From NCBI RefSeq assembly GCF_013116745.1, contig NZ_JABFOE010000004.1, positions 62,001 to 126,000 of the forward strand: a stretch of DNA of 64,000 nt, given 5' to 3'. The position numbers and the translations under genes were made by a program. This document shows positions 1 through 8,066 of the stretch, one piece after another. Position 1 is the stretch's first letter, and each line of letters begins with the position of its first letter. The notes beneath the pieces were generated by a model, which worked only from the letters and a program-made list of their open reading frames with translations, had not been told where the DNA came from and did not search any database. This DNA comes from Arthrobacter sp. 260. Lineage in GTDB: Bacteria; Actinomycetota; Actinomycetes; Actinomycetales; Micrococcaceae.

Positions 1-808
1 CATCGCGGCGACCGGGCGGCTGTCCTCCACGAACCCGAACCTCCAGAACATCCCGGTCCGCTCGGACGAGGGTCGGCGCATCCGCGAGGTGTTCGTCGTC
101 GGTGATGGGTTCGACTGCCTGATGACGGCCGACTATTCGCAGATCGAAATGCGGATCATGGCTCACCTCTCCGGCGACGAGGGGCTGATCCAGGCGTTCC
201 GCGACGGCGAGGACCTGCACCGGTTCGTCGGCGCGCACATCTTCAGCGTTGCACCCGAGGATGTCACCAATGCCATGCGGTCCAAGGTGAAGGCCATGTC
301 CTACGGCCTGGTCTACGGCCTCAGCTCGTTTGGCCTGTCCAAGCAGCTGGCCATCTCGGTGGATGAGGCACGCACCCTGATGGGCGACTACTTTGACCGG
401 TTCGGGGCCGTCCGGGACTACCTGCGCGGCGTGGTGGAACAGGCACGCATCGACGGTTTCACCTCCACCATCGAGGGACGACGCCGGTACCTGCCCGATC
501 TCTCCAGCGACAACCGGCAGCTCCGCGAAATGGCCGAACGCGCCGCGCTGAACGCCCCCATCCAGGGGTCGGCGGCCGACATCATCAAGAAGGCGATGCT
601 CGGCGTCGATGCCGAGCTACGTCGGCAGGGCCTGGCATCCCGGATGCTCCTGCAGGTCCACGATGAACTGGTCCTGGAGATCGCGCCGGGCGAGAAGGAC
701 ACCGTGGAACTGCTGGTGCGGGAGCAGATGGGTTCGGCCGCTGACCTGACCGTGCCCCTTGACGTCTCCGTCGGTGTGGGAGCGAGCTGGCACGAGGCCG
801 CCCACTGA
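1..808 (+). CDS. polA: DNA polymerase I, C-terminal part (5' end outside window)
   Basis: Family A DNA polymerase, used in excision repair and Okazaki-fragment processing. Only the last 268 residues are present; the frame is open from base 2 to the TGA at 806-808. Three polymerase motifs are visible: motif A (DYSQIE, visible residues about 44-49, with the first metal-binding Asp), the O-helix (RSKVKAMSYGLVYG, about 93-106) and motif C (VHDE, about 219-222). The O-helix has Tyr (SYG) where E. coli Pol I has Phe (NFG). That residue governs dideoxynucleotide discrimination, and Tyr is usual in actinobacterial Pol I. The exonuclease domains lie outside the window. An Eis-like gene follows 47 bp downstream on the same strand. 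Confidence 0.97.
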   Translation, partial: IAATGRLSSTNPNLQNIPVRSDEGRRIREVFVVGDGFDCLMTADYSQIEMRIMAHLSGDEGLIQAFRDGEDLHRFVGAHIFSVAPEDVTNAMRSKVKAMSYGLVYGLSSFGLSKQLAISVDEARTLMGDYFDRFGAVRDYLRGVVEQARIDGFTSTIEGRRRYLPDLSSDNRQLREMAERAALNAPIQGSAADIIKKAMLGVDAELRRQGLASRMLLQVHDELVLEIAPGEKDTVELLVREQMGSAADLTVPLDVSVGVGASWHEAAH

Positions 809-855
809 CCCAAGGTGCTGGTGTGCGGGGTGCTGCGGCACTAGGCTGATGGATC

Positions 856-2181
856 GTGACTGCTTCCCAGGACCCCGCCGCCCCCGCTCCGCTACGCATC
901 GACACCTTCACGGTGACCGCCGAAACCGATTGCACGGCCGACAGCCCCCTCGCACACTGGTTTGAGGCGATCCGGTTCGGGTTCCACGAGACCCGGACCG
1001 AACCGGAGGACCTGCCAACGTACGCCGGCGCCTTCGCCTCCGACGGGCGCACCCTCTGGGGAGCCTATGACGACGCCGCAGGCACCCACGCCTGGGATCC
1101 CCGGATCCCGGTCGCCACCTACGGCACCATGGTCAACTCCCTCAATGTGGGCAACGGCCAGCTGATCGACGCGCATCTGATCACTGCCGTGACCGTGCGT
1201 CCCACCCACCGCCGGCGTGGTTTGCTCCGCCGGATGATGACCGCAGACCTCGACGGGGCGGCGGCCAAGGGGTTCGCTGTCGCGGCGCTGACCGCGTCCG
1301 AGGCGACCATTTACGGTAGGTTCGGTTTCGGCACCGCCACGTTCACCCGCAACATCGAGGTCGACGTGAAGGAACGGTTCGCCCTCCGTCCGCCTGCCTA
1401 CGGCGCCACCGAGGTGGTGTCCCCGGCGTCCGCCGCTGCCCTGTCGGAGCAGATCTTCGGCCGGTTCCACCACGTCACCACCGGGTCCCTCGGCCGCCAG
1501 TTCTCCTACCCGCAGCGCGCCTCGGGGCGGTGGGGTGAGGAACGGCCCGTCGAGGACAAGGGAGTGCGGACCGCCGTCCACTACGACGACGACGGTCGCC
1601 CCGACGGCTACGTCTCCTACAAGTTCTCCGGCTGGGGCACCACTCCCTACACGATGAAGATCATCGACCTGGTCGCCGCCTCGGGCGCCGCCTACCTGGA
1701 ACTGTGGCGGTACCTGGGATCAATCGACCTGATCGAGCGGATCACCTTCAACCTCGCCCCCGTGAACGATCCGTTGCCCTGGGCGCTGGCGGACCGCCGC
1801 TGCTACAAACTGACCGGCGACGAGGACGTGCTCTGGCTGCGGATTCTTGATCCAGTGAAGGCGCTTGCCGCCCGCGGCTACCAGGGCGCCGGCACGGTCA
1901 CCCTGGAGATCGTCGACCCGCTCGGCTACGCCGCTGGCCGGTACCGGTTGTCCGCCGCGGACGGAACGGGTGAGCTGACGCGCCTGGACGACGACGCCGA
2001 CACCGAGTTGCGGGTCGATGTTGCCGCGCTCGGATCGCTCTACCTCGGGGGCGTCCCCGCGCACACCCTGGCCGCGGTCGGTCACATCGTCGAGCAGGGA
2101 CCTGACGGAGAGGGCAGCATCGACCGCCTCGACCGGATCTTCCAGACGCCGTCGGACCCCTACTGCATCACCCACTTCTAG
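856..2181 (+). CDS. Eis-like GNAT N-acetyltransferase
   Basis: Predicted acetyl-CoA-dependent N-acetyltransferase of the Eis (enhanced intracellular survival) family, 441 residues from a GTG start. The acetyl-CoA pyrophosphate-binding loop is visible around residues 114-126 (VRPTHRRRGLLRR). The IYGRFGFG segment follows, with Tyr153 in the position of the catalytic Tyr of Eis. The C-terminal part fits the SCP2-like domain of the family. The chain ends in Phe, and in Eis the terminal carboxylate acts as a catalytic base, so the intact C-terminus is consistent with activity. Mycobacterial Eis acetylates aminoglycosides and lysines; the substrate here cannot be read from sequence. It sits between polA and rpsA, a common actinobacterial neighbourhood. 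Confidence 0.85.
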   Translation: MTASQDPAAPAPLRIDTFTVTAETDCTADSPLAHWFEAIRFGFHETRTEPEDLPTYAGAFASDGRTLWGAYDDAAGTHAWDPRIPVATYGTMVNSLNVGNGQLIDAHLITAVTVRPTHRRRGLLRRMMTADLDGAAAKGFAVAALTASEATIYGRFGFGTATFTRNIEVDVKERFALRPPAYGATEVVSPASAAALSEQIFGRFHHVTTGSLGRQFSYPQRASGRWGEERPVEDKGVRTAVHYDDDGRPDGYVSYKFSGWGTTPYTMKIIDLVAASGAAYLELWRYLGSIDLIERITFNLAPVNDPLPWALADRRCYKLTGDEDVLWLRILDPVKALAARGYQGAGTVTLEIVDPLGYAAGRYRLSAADGTGELTRLDDDADTELRVDVAALGSLYLGGVPAHTLAAVGHIVEQGPDGEGSIDRLDRIFQTPSDPYCITHF

Positions 2182-2207
2182 ATGCTCTCCGACCAGCCGT
2201 CGCCCTT

Positions 2208-2237
2208 TTGACCTGTGTTGTCGCAGACGGCTAGACT
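2208..2237 (+). promoter_or_regulatory. Candidate sigma-70-type promoter of rpsA
   Basis: TTGACC at 2208-2213 and TAGACT at 2232-2237 are separated by 18 bp. Both are close to the housekeeping -35 and -10 consensus. They lie in the 224-bp gap before rpsA, giving a 5' leader of roughly 160 nt. No other gene could use this promoter. Transcription start not shown by sequence. Confidence 0.55.
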
Positions 2238-2405
2238 AGACGGGCGTGTAATGCGCACTGCGAAACGGGTTTTCTGACTGTTCCTGGTCGGCCGTTTCCT
2301 CTCCAAAAGTCCACTTCCGGACGGGTTCCACTCGAATCAGCAGGGTTTCCTGTTGTCTTGGCGCCCGCCGGATCAACTAATCATCCACAACGGAGTCCCA
2401 ACTAC

Positions 2406-3908
2406 ATGACCATCACCACCACCGAGAAGCCAGGTGCACCGCAGGTCGCGATCAACGACATCGGCACCGCTGAGGACTTCCTCGCAGCCATTGACGCCAC
2501 CATCAAGTACTTCAACGACGGAGACCTCGTTGAAGGAACGGTCGTCAAGGTTGACCGCGACGAAGTTCTGCTCGACATCGGTTACAAGACCGAGGGTGTC
2601 ATCCCTTCCCGTGAGCTGTCCATCAAGCATGACGTTGATCCCGGAGACGTTGTCTCCGTTGGCGATCAGGTCGAAGCCCTGGTGCTCACCAAAGAGGACA
2701 AAGAAGGCCGCCTGATTCTCTCCAAGAAGCGCGCTCAGTACGAGCGTGCCTGGGGCGACATCGAGAAGGTCAAGGAAGAAGACGGCGTCGTCACCGGTAC
2801 GGTCATCGAGGTTGTCAAGGGTGGACTCATCCTGGACATCGGCCTCCGCGGCTTCCTGCCTGCGTCCCTGGTCGAAATGCGTCGTGTACGCGACCTGGCT
2901 CCGTACATCGGCCAGAAGATCGAAGCGAAAATCATCGAGCTGGACAAGAACCGCAACAACGTAGTCCTGTCCCGCCGTGCATGGCTCGAGCAGACCCAGT
3001 CCGAGGTGCGTTCCACGTTCCTCAACAAGCTGGAAAAGGGCCAGGTTCGTCCCGGCGTTGTCTCCTCGATCGTCAACTTCGGTGCCTTCGTGGACCTCGG
3101 CGGCGTCGACGGACTCGTTCACGTTTCCGAGCTGTCCTGGAAGCACATCGACCACCCATCCGAGGTTGTCGAAGTTGGCCAGGAAGTCACCGTTGAGGTG
3201 CTTGAGGTCGATCTGGACCGCGAGCGCGTCTCACTGTCGCTCAAGGCCACCCAGGAAGATCCATGGCAGACCTTCGCCCGCACCCACGCCCTTGGGCAGG
3301 TTGTTCCGGGTAAGGTCACCAAGCTGGTTCCGTTCGGTGCGTTCGTTCGTGTCGAAGACGGCATCGAAGGCCTCGTTCACATCTCCGAGCTGGCTGTCCG
3401 CCACGTGGAGCTGGCAGAGCAGGTTGTCTCGGTTGGAGACGAACTGTTCGTCAAGGTCATCGACATCGACCTCGAGCGTCGCCGGATCTCGCTCTCCCTC
3501 AAGCAGGCCAACGAGGGCGTCGACGCCGACAGCACCGAGTTCGACCCAGCCCTGTACGGTATGGCTGCCGAGTACGACGAAGAAGGCAACTACAAGTACC
3601 CCGAGGGCTTCGACCCAGAGTCGAACGAATGGCTCGAGGGCTACGACACCCAGCGCGCCACCTGGGAAGCTCAGTACGCTGAGGCCCAGTCACGCTGGGA
3701 AGCACACAAGAAGCAGGTTGTGCAGCACGCATCTGACGATGCAGCTGCGGCCAACGAGCCTGTCGAGTCCAGCTCGACCAGCTACTCGTCCGAGCCAGGC
3801 GCTGCTGAGAGCAACAACAGCAGCAGCAACAACAGCAACGTCGGCACGGGTACGCTCGCGTCAGACGAAGCACTTGCTGCACTGCGCGAAAAGCTGACCG
3901 GCAACTAG
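2406..3908 (+). CDS. rpsA: 30S ribosomal protein S1
   Basis: Ribosomal protein S1, which helps the 30S subunit bind mRNA, 500 residues. Four S1 OB-fold repeats are visible at roughly residues 36-107, 122-192, 208-280 and 293-365. The third and fourth carry the typical FGAFV segment and end in VSLSLK or ISLSLK. This four-repeat form plus an acidic, low-complexity tail is the actinobacterial type; E. coli S1 has six repeats. The tail has an Asn/Ser-rich stretch and ends in LASDEALAALREKL. I chose the ATG at 2406 (MTITTTEK) because a GGAG-type ribosome binding site lies just upstream; an in-frame extension to 2358 lacks similarity. Expression is probably monocistronic, with a promoter near 2208 and a terminator at 3927. 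Confidence 0.97.
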   Translation: MTITTTEKPGAPQVAINDIGTAEDFLAAIDATIKYFNDGDLVEGTVVKVDRDEVLLDIGYKTEGVIPSRELSIKHDVDPGDVVSVGDQVEALVLTKEDKEGRLILSKKRAQYERAWGDIEKVKEEDGVVTGTVIEVVKGGLILDIGLRGFLPASLVEMRRVRDLAPYIGQKIEAKIIELDKNRNNVVLSRRAWLEQTQSEVRSTFLNKLEKGQVRPGVVSSIVNFGAFVDLGGVDGLVHVSELSWKHIDHPSEVVEVGQEVTVEVLEVDLDRERVSLSLKATQEDPWQTFARTHALGQVVPGKVTKLVPFGAFVRVEDGIEGLVHISELAVRHVELAEQVVSVGDELFVKVIDIDLERRRISLSLKQANEGVDADSTEFDPALYGMAAEYDEEGNYKYPEGFDPESNEWLEGYDTQRATWEAQYAEAQSRWEAHKKQVVQHASDDAAAANEPVESSSTSYSSEPGAAESNNSSSNNSNVGTGTLASDEALAALREKLTGN

Positions 3909-3926
3909 GTCCAGCGCTAGTACCTG

Positions 3927-3958
3927 AAAAGGCCCCCACCGCGAGGTGGGGGCCTTTT
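3927..3958 (+). terminator. Intrinsic terminator after rpsA
   Basis: A perfect 14-bp stem (AAAAGGCCCCCACC / GGTGGGGGCCTTTT) closes a GCGA tetraloop, and the descending arm ends in a T-run. It begins 18 bp after the rpsA stop codon. This is the clearest intrinsic terminator in the window. Confidence 0.93.
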
Positions 3959-4019
3959 CTGTGTCTGGAATGCCGGATGATGCTGCCTGTTCCACCCACC
4001 CTCCCACCGGCGGCGGGCC

Positions 4020-4051
4020 GTCAGTGGGATTGTCTAGACAGTCCCACTGAC
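4020..4051. repeat. 32-bp near-perfect palindrome between convergent genes
   Basis: Two 16-nt arms (GTCAGTGGGATTGTCT and AGACAGTCCCACTGAC) differ from perfect complementarity at one G.T position. The centre is the 10-bp palindrome TGTCTAGACA. A third partial copy (TTCAGTGGGAC) follows at 4060-4070 and overlaps the stop codon of the minus-strand gene ending at 4061. It may terminate that gene, but it has no T-tract on either side. Confidence 0.8.
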
Positions 4052-4060
4052 CGCCCGTGT

Positions 4061-4807
4061 TCAGTGGGACGGAGCGGTGGGTGCGGCAGGCTCTTCCTGG
4101 CCCGGGCGGCCCAGAGCGGAAGACTGCTCGGTGGCTCGCACCTCCCGTGCCTTGGTGTAGGAGGGCTCCCGCAGGGCGCGGGTCCAGGCATAGGTTTCCG
4201 ACCCCGGCAGCGGATGCTGCACCGGGTCGAACCGGGTGCTCGCCTGTTCGGGGTCGTGGCGCAACCTCACCGTACCGAACCGGATCCAGGAGCCCATCGG
4301 CTGGCTGAAGCAGAGGGCCAGTTCCAGGGGACGCTTTGCCAGTCCTGCGCTGAGGCCCTCCGGTGTGGCGGCGAGGTTCCCGCTCGGGTCAAGTGGAAAG
4401 GCGCCCAGAAGCACAGCCGACTTTGGTCCGCGGTAGGGCAGCAGCGAGGTGAACTTGGCTGCCATCACGTTGCGCTGGGGGAGCAGCGCGAACCTGCCCG
4501 GAACTGAGGCGCCGGTTGAGGCCAGCAACACGTCAAAATGCCCCGAGCTGTGAGGAACCCGGAGGGCCAACCCCAGGATGTCTGGACTCCAGCGGGGGAG
4601 GCCCACTGAACGGGACAGCCGTGCGATGACCTCCACTTCGCCCAAGCCGTCGATCCAGGAAATGCCGCTCGGCATGGCTGGACCCGTCCGGGTCAGTGTC
4701 CCCGACAGCATCACGCCGTCCGGGTGGATGGGACGGCGCGGCCTGACAGTTTTCAGGCCGGCGAATACTCCGGCAAAGGCGGACCCGAGTGCTGAGGGAG
4801 GGCGCAT
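4061..4807 (-). CDS. Conserved actinobacterial protein, possibly catalase-fold-like
   Basis: A 248-residue protein of unproven function. The N-terminal half has HPDGVMLSGTLTR, then IPSG-type spacing to a segment around VIARLSRSVGLP, then a DILGLALRVP motif. This pattern recalls the catalase-like fold (HP.G, R.SR..GLP, D..GLA.R), but no heme-ligand Tyr motif is evident. Related actinobacterial proteins are sometimes labelled phosphodiesterase without support. The C-terminal HPLPGSETYAWTRALREPSY block looks conserved, and the last ~25 residues are low-complexity Ala/Pro/Glu. Its ATG lies 3 bp after the APC permease stop, so the two are probably co-transcribed. No assured activity. Confidence 0.6.
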   Translation of the reverse strand: MRPPSALGSAFAGVFAGLKTVRPRRPIHPDGVMLSGTLTRTGPAMPSGISWIDGLGEVEVIARLSRSVGLPRWSPDILGLALRVPHSSGHFDVLLASTGASVPGRFALLPQRNVMAAKFTSLLPYRGPKSAVLLGAFPLDPSGNLAATPEGLSAGLAKRPLELALCFSQPMGSWIRFGTVRLRHDPEQASTRFDPVQHPLPGSETYAWTRALREPSYTKAREVRATEQSSALGRPGQEEPAAPTAPSH

Positions 4808-4810
4808 GAA

Positions 4811-6166
4811 CTAGTTCTCCACTGGGCTGGTTGAGCCGGTTTTGCGGCGTGAGGTGAGGTGCTGGAGGGCGTAGAGAGCCAGCCCGATTCCGACAAGTAT
4901 TGCTGCCCGCAACCAGATGTCGGCGCTCTGCTGGGTCATCAACAGGATGCAGGAGGCGATGGCCAGGTACGGGAAAATTGCGGGGATGCGGAAGTGCTGG
5001 TGGTCGACGTGGTCCTTGCGGAGCACCAGGACGGCGATGTTGGTGCTGAGGAAGACGAACAGGAGGAGCACCACGACTGTTTCGGCCAGGGATTCCAGGT
5101 CGCCGGTGCTGGAGAGGATCATCGCTGCAGCAGTGGTGACAAGGATTGCTACCCATGGGGTCCGACGGTTGGGGAGCACCCGGCCGAGCACTGACGGAAG
5201 CAGGCCCTGCTCAGCCATTCCGAACGTCAGGCGGCTTGCCATGATCATGGTGAGCAACGAACCGTTGGCGACGGCGATCAGCGCCACCAGGCCGAAGATC
5301 CATTCAGGGATCCCGAACCCGGTGGCGTTGACGACGTCGAGCAGGGGAGAGGTGGAACCGGCAAGGTCCGCTGCGGGCACCGCGGCCGAGGCTGCCAACC
5401 CGATCAGCACGTACACCACGCCAGCGGTCAGCAGGGCCCCGAAGAGCGCCCGGGGGAACACCCGGCTCACATCCCTGACTTCCTCGGCGACATTCGCCGA
5501 CACCTCGAACCCGACGAATGAGTAGTAGGCGATGAGGGTTCCGGCCAGCACTGCGGAGGCCGGTCCGACGCCGTCGGGGAACTGGGTCACCCGGCTGAGG
5601 TCCCCGTTTCCCTGGGCCAGGAACAGGCCGACGACGACGATCACGAGCACCAGGCCCGAGACCTCGACGACGGTCATCACCACGTTGGTGCGCACTGATT
5701 CCCGGATGCCGCGGGCGTTCAACGCGGCGACCAGCAGCAGGAAAACCAGCGACGCGGGAACGGGAGGGACGTCGATGAAGGCCGACAGGTAGGCGCCGGA
5801 GAAGGCTTGCGCCAGCCCGGCAGCGCTGGTGACCCCGGCCGCGAGCATGCAGAATCCGACCAGGAAGGACACAATCGGCTTCCTGTAGGCACGTTCAGCG
5901 AAGACGGCTGCTCCACCGGCTTTCGGGTACTTGGTCACCAGTTCGGCGTAGGATCCGGCGGTCAGCAGCGCCAGGCCCAGAGCGACGAGCAGCGGCACCC
6001 AGATCGCACCGCCTGCTTCGCCGGCAACCACACCCACCAGCACGTAGATTCCAGCACCCAGCACATCCCCGAGGATGAAGAGAAAGAGTAGGGGGCCGGT
6101 GATGCCCTGTTTGAGCTTGGACGCCGGTGCCGACTGTGGTGCTGAGTGCTGGGCTGTGGTGGACAT
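4811..6166 (-). CDS. APC-family amino acid permease
   Basis: Integral membrane transporter of the amino acid-polyamine-organocation superfamily, 451 residues, with about twelve hydrophobic segments. The N-terminal helix carries the family's unwound GDVLGAGIYVLVG motif (about residues 33-45), where the substrate amine and carboxylate bind. The later LIAYYSFVGFEVSANVAEE region matches the conserved TM6 segment. The cytoplasmic tails are short. It probably imports or exchanges amino acids across the plasma membrane; the substrate cannot be assigned. The gene is first in a two-gene minus-strand unit with the 4061-4807 gene. Only 59 bp separate its start from the upstream methyltransferase gene, and that gap holds an inverted repeat at 6188-6201. 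Confidence 0.88.
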   Translation of the reverse strand: MSTTAQHSAPQSAPASKLKQGITGPLLFLFILGDVLGAGIYVLVGVVAGEAGGAIWVPLLVALGLALLTAGSYAELVTKYPKAGGAAVFAERAYRKPIVSFLVGFCMLAAGVTSAAGLAQAFSGAYLSAFIDVPPVPASLVFLLLVAALNARGIRESVRTNVVMTVVEVSGLVLVIVVVGLFLAQGNGDLSRVTQFPDGVGPASAVLAGTLIAYYSFVGFEVSANVAEEVRDVSRVFPRALFGALLTAGVVYVLIGLAASAAVPAADLAGSTSPLLDVVNATGFGIPEWIFGLVALIAVANGSLLTMIMASRLTFGMAEQGLLPSVLGRVLPNRRTPWVAILVTTAAAMILSSTGDLESLAETVVVLLLFVFLSTNIAVLVLRKDHVDHQHFRIPAIFPYLAIASCILLMTQQSADIWLRAAILVGIGLALYALQHLTSRRKTGSTSPVEN

Positions 6167-6187
6167 GACGGAAGTATATTCCAGAAA

Positions 6188-6201
6188 CTAAGGTTACTTA
6201 G
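6188..6201. promoter_or_regulatory. Inverted repeat upstream of the APC permease gene
   Basis: CTAAG-GTTA-CTTAG, 21 bp before the permease ATG. Perfect 5-bp arms make it a possible operator. One half resembles the right half of the IdeR/DtxR box, but the other half does not, so no regulator is assigned. Confidence 0.3.
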
Positions 6202-6225
6202 CATGTCCGGTTTGTGGCAGCCTGA

Positions 6226-7353
6226 TTAGGTTCGCGTTGACACCGTCACAGTGAATTTGGGGTTGCGGGCTGCCTGGCGGGTGGGGCCCACCAGCTGGGT
6301 CAGGGACGCCCGATACTGCAGGTGGCTGTTCCACACAGTCCAGAGTTCGCCGCCCGGACGCAGGACCCTCCCAGCGTCGGCGAACAGCTTCAGCGCGATC
6401 CCCGAGTGCACAGTTCCTTCCAGATGGAAGGGAGGGTTCAGGACGATCAGGTCGGCCGACGAGTCGGCCAGTGATGACAGCGCATCGTCGCGCACCACAG
6501 AGATCCGATCGCCCACGCCGTTGGCGTCGGCTGTCGCGCGGGACGATGCCACGGCCGACGCCGACTGGTCGGTTGCCGTGACCTGCAGGGTGGGCCGGGT
6601 CAGCGCCAGGTAGGCAGCGATGGTGCCGTTGCCCGACCCGAGGTCAATCGCGTGCCCGGCGACCCGGGCGTCGGAGAGGGCAGGAAGCAGATACCGGGTG
6701 CCCGCATCGAGCTTCGCCCCGCCGAAGGTGCTGCCATAGGCCCGCAGGATCAGCGGGGAGGGCAGGCCGACGTCGTGTCTTTCCTCAACGGGAAACCCGC
6801 TGTCGGCGGATTGCACCGGCCCGGACGCCGTCAGCACCCGGGACTTCTGGCGGGCCAGTCCCGCCGTAACGGTGCCGAAGTGGCGGCCGAGCACACCGTT
6901 CATGGCGGTGGTCATGTGCTTCACCCGGCCGCCCGCGAACACCTGGACGCCGGGTTCGGCATGGCGGGCGATTGTCCACGCGATCTCATCCAATGCGGCC
7001 AGTGAGCGGGGGAGTTGCAGCAGGACAATCCGGGCATCGGCCAACAGGGCACCGTTCAGTGAATGGTGGGCGAAGCGGTCGAGTAGACCCACCGCTTCCG
7101 CGTTCCGGGTCAGCGCGAGCTCGCCGGACAGCGGGTCCTGGTGGGTGCGGATCCCCGTCGCACCGTGCAGGGCGGCAGCTCGCAGGGTCAGCGCCCCATA
7201 GTGGTCACCGATCACGACGACGCCGGCCGGGTCGGCGGCGATGGCGTCGCCAGCGGTGTCCAGGAGCAGTCGGTCAGTGGCGTCGAACGCGAACAGGTTG
7301 GGGGCTTCCACGTCGGGAGCCCGCCGAAGGTCGTCGAAGGAAAAGTCAGTCAC
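6226..7353 (-). CDS. RsmC/RlmG-type rRNA (guanine-N2) methyltransferase
   Basis: SAM-dependent class I methyltransferase, 375 residues from a GTG start. The C-terminal catalytic domain has motif I (AIDLGSGNGTIAAYLA, about residues 236-251) and the catalytic NPPFH motif (about 306-310) typical of N2-guanine methyltransferases. The N-terminal half fits the degenerate methyltransferase-like domain of the RsmC/RlmG group. The length matches RlmG (23S G1835) better than RsmC (16S G1207), but sequence alone does not separate them. The start overlaps the end of the YigZ gene by 8 bp, so the two are probably translationally coupled. Confidence 0.85.
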   Translation of the reverse strand: MTDFSFDDLRRAPDVEAPNLFAFDATDRLLLDTAGDAIAADPAGVVVIGDHYGALTLRAAALHGATGIRTHQDPLSGELALTRNAEAVGLLDRFAHHSLNGALLADARIVLLQLPRSLAALDEIAWTIARHAEPGVQVFAGGRVKHMTTAMNGVLGRHFGTVTAGLARQKSRVLTASGPVQSADSGFPVEERHDVGLPSPLILRAYGSTFGGAKLDAGTRYLLPALSDARVAGHAIDLGSGNGTIAAYLALTRPTLQVTATDQSASAVASSRATADANGVGDRISVVRDDALSSLADSSADLIVLNPPFHLEGTVHSGIALKLFADAGRVLRPGGELWTVWNSHLQYRASLTQLVGPTRQAARNPKFTVTVSTRT

Positions 7354-8017
7354 AATCCACCCATTTCAGGTCTTGCAGTTCGGCACCGGATTGCCCGGCG
7401 GTCAGGGAGGCGAGCCGTGCGGTGAAGCCCTCAACCGATGCATCCCCGGCGGGCACTGCCACCTGGATCAACGCACGGTCGGTGAGGTAGTCGGTACCCA
7501 GCACCTCGGTGCCGGCGGCTCGGAGGTCGTTCTCGACGCGGCCCGCGTCGGCGTGCGCCACCGGGACCGTCAACTGCTGCAGCAGCCGCCGCTGCACGGT
7601 GGGTGCCGCGTCCAGGGCCTGGGAGACAGCGTCGGAGTAGGCGCGGACCAGGCCGCCGGCGCCCAGGAGGACACCACCGAAGTATCTCACCACCACGACG
7701 GCGAGGTCGCTCAGATCGGTGGCACCCCCGGTGGTCACGCGTCTAAGGATGGCGTCCAGCATCGGCGCGCCGGCGGTGCCGGACGGCTCTCCGTCGTCGT
7801 TGGCCCGCTGGATGGAACGGTCCGGTCCGATGACAAATGCGCTGCAGTGGTGACGTGCGTCGTGGAATTCCCGCCGGAGGTCGGTGAGGAGCTGCCGCGC
7901 GCCATCCTCGGTGTCGACGCGCCGGACGACTGCGACAAAACGGGACCGGCGGACCTCGGTCTCGTGACGGTGTTCGCCCCGGACCGTCGTATAGCCGGTT
8001 ATCTCACTGTCGCTCAC
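7346..8017 (-). CDS. YigZ/IMPACT family protein
   Basis: A 223-residue protein of the UPF0029 (YigZ/IMPACT) family. The N-terminal domain shows the conserved KSRF-like segment (EVRRSRFVAVV), HHCSAFVIG and the signature DDGEPSGTAGAPML, followed by VVVVRYFGGVLLGAGGLVRAY. A small C-terminal DUF1949-like domain follows. In eukaryotes IMPACT modulates GCN1/GCN2; in bacteria the role is unsettled. The start is a GTG at 8017. It is divergent from coaE with only 49 bp between the two starts, so their promoters must lie close together or overlap. It overlaps the downstream methyltransferase gene by 8 bp. Confidence 0.92.
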   Translation of the reverse strand: MSDSEITGYTTVRGEHRHETEVRRSRFVAVVRRVDTEDGARQLLTDLRREFHDARHHCSAFVIGPDRSIQRANDDGEPSGTAGAPMLDAILRRVTTGGATDLSDLAVVVVRYFGGVLLGAGGLVRAYSDAVSQALDAAPTVQRRLLQQLTVPVAHADAGRVENDLRAAGTEVLGTDYLTDRALIQVAVPAGDASVEGFTARLASLTAGQSGAELQDLKWVDCD

Positions 8018-8066
8018 CGGACAAGCTTACGGGCTTCCCGCGCACAGGGATTCGGGGGGTACTAGG

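Noticed and set aside
3977..4507. Plus-strand gene opposite the 4061-4807 gene
   Set aside because: The minus-strand frame has family-like motifs and operon spacing with the permease. The plus-strand frame begins next to the rpsA terminator and shows no motif.
6188..6210. IdeR/DtxR box before the APC permease
   Set aside because: Only one half matches; the other half shares about two positions. Listed only as an inverted repeat.
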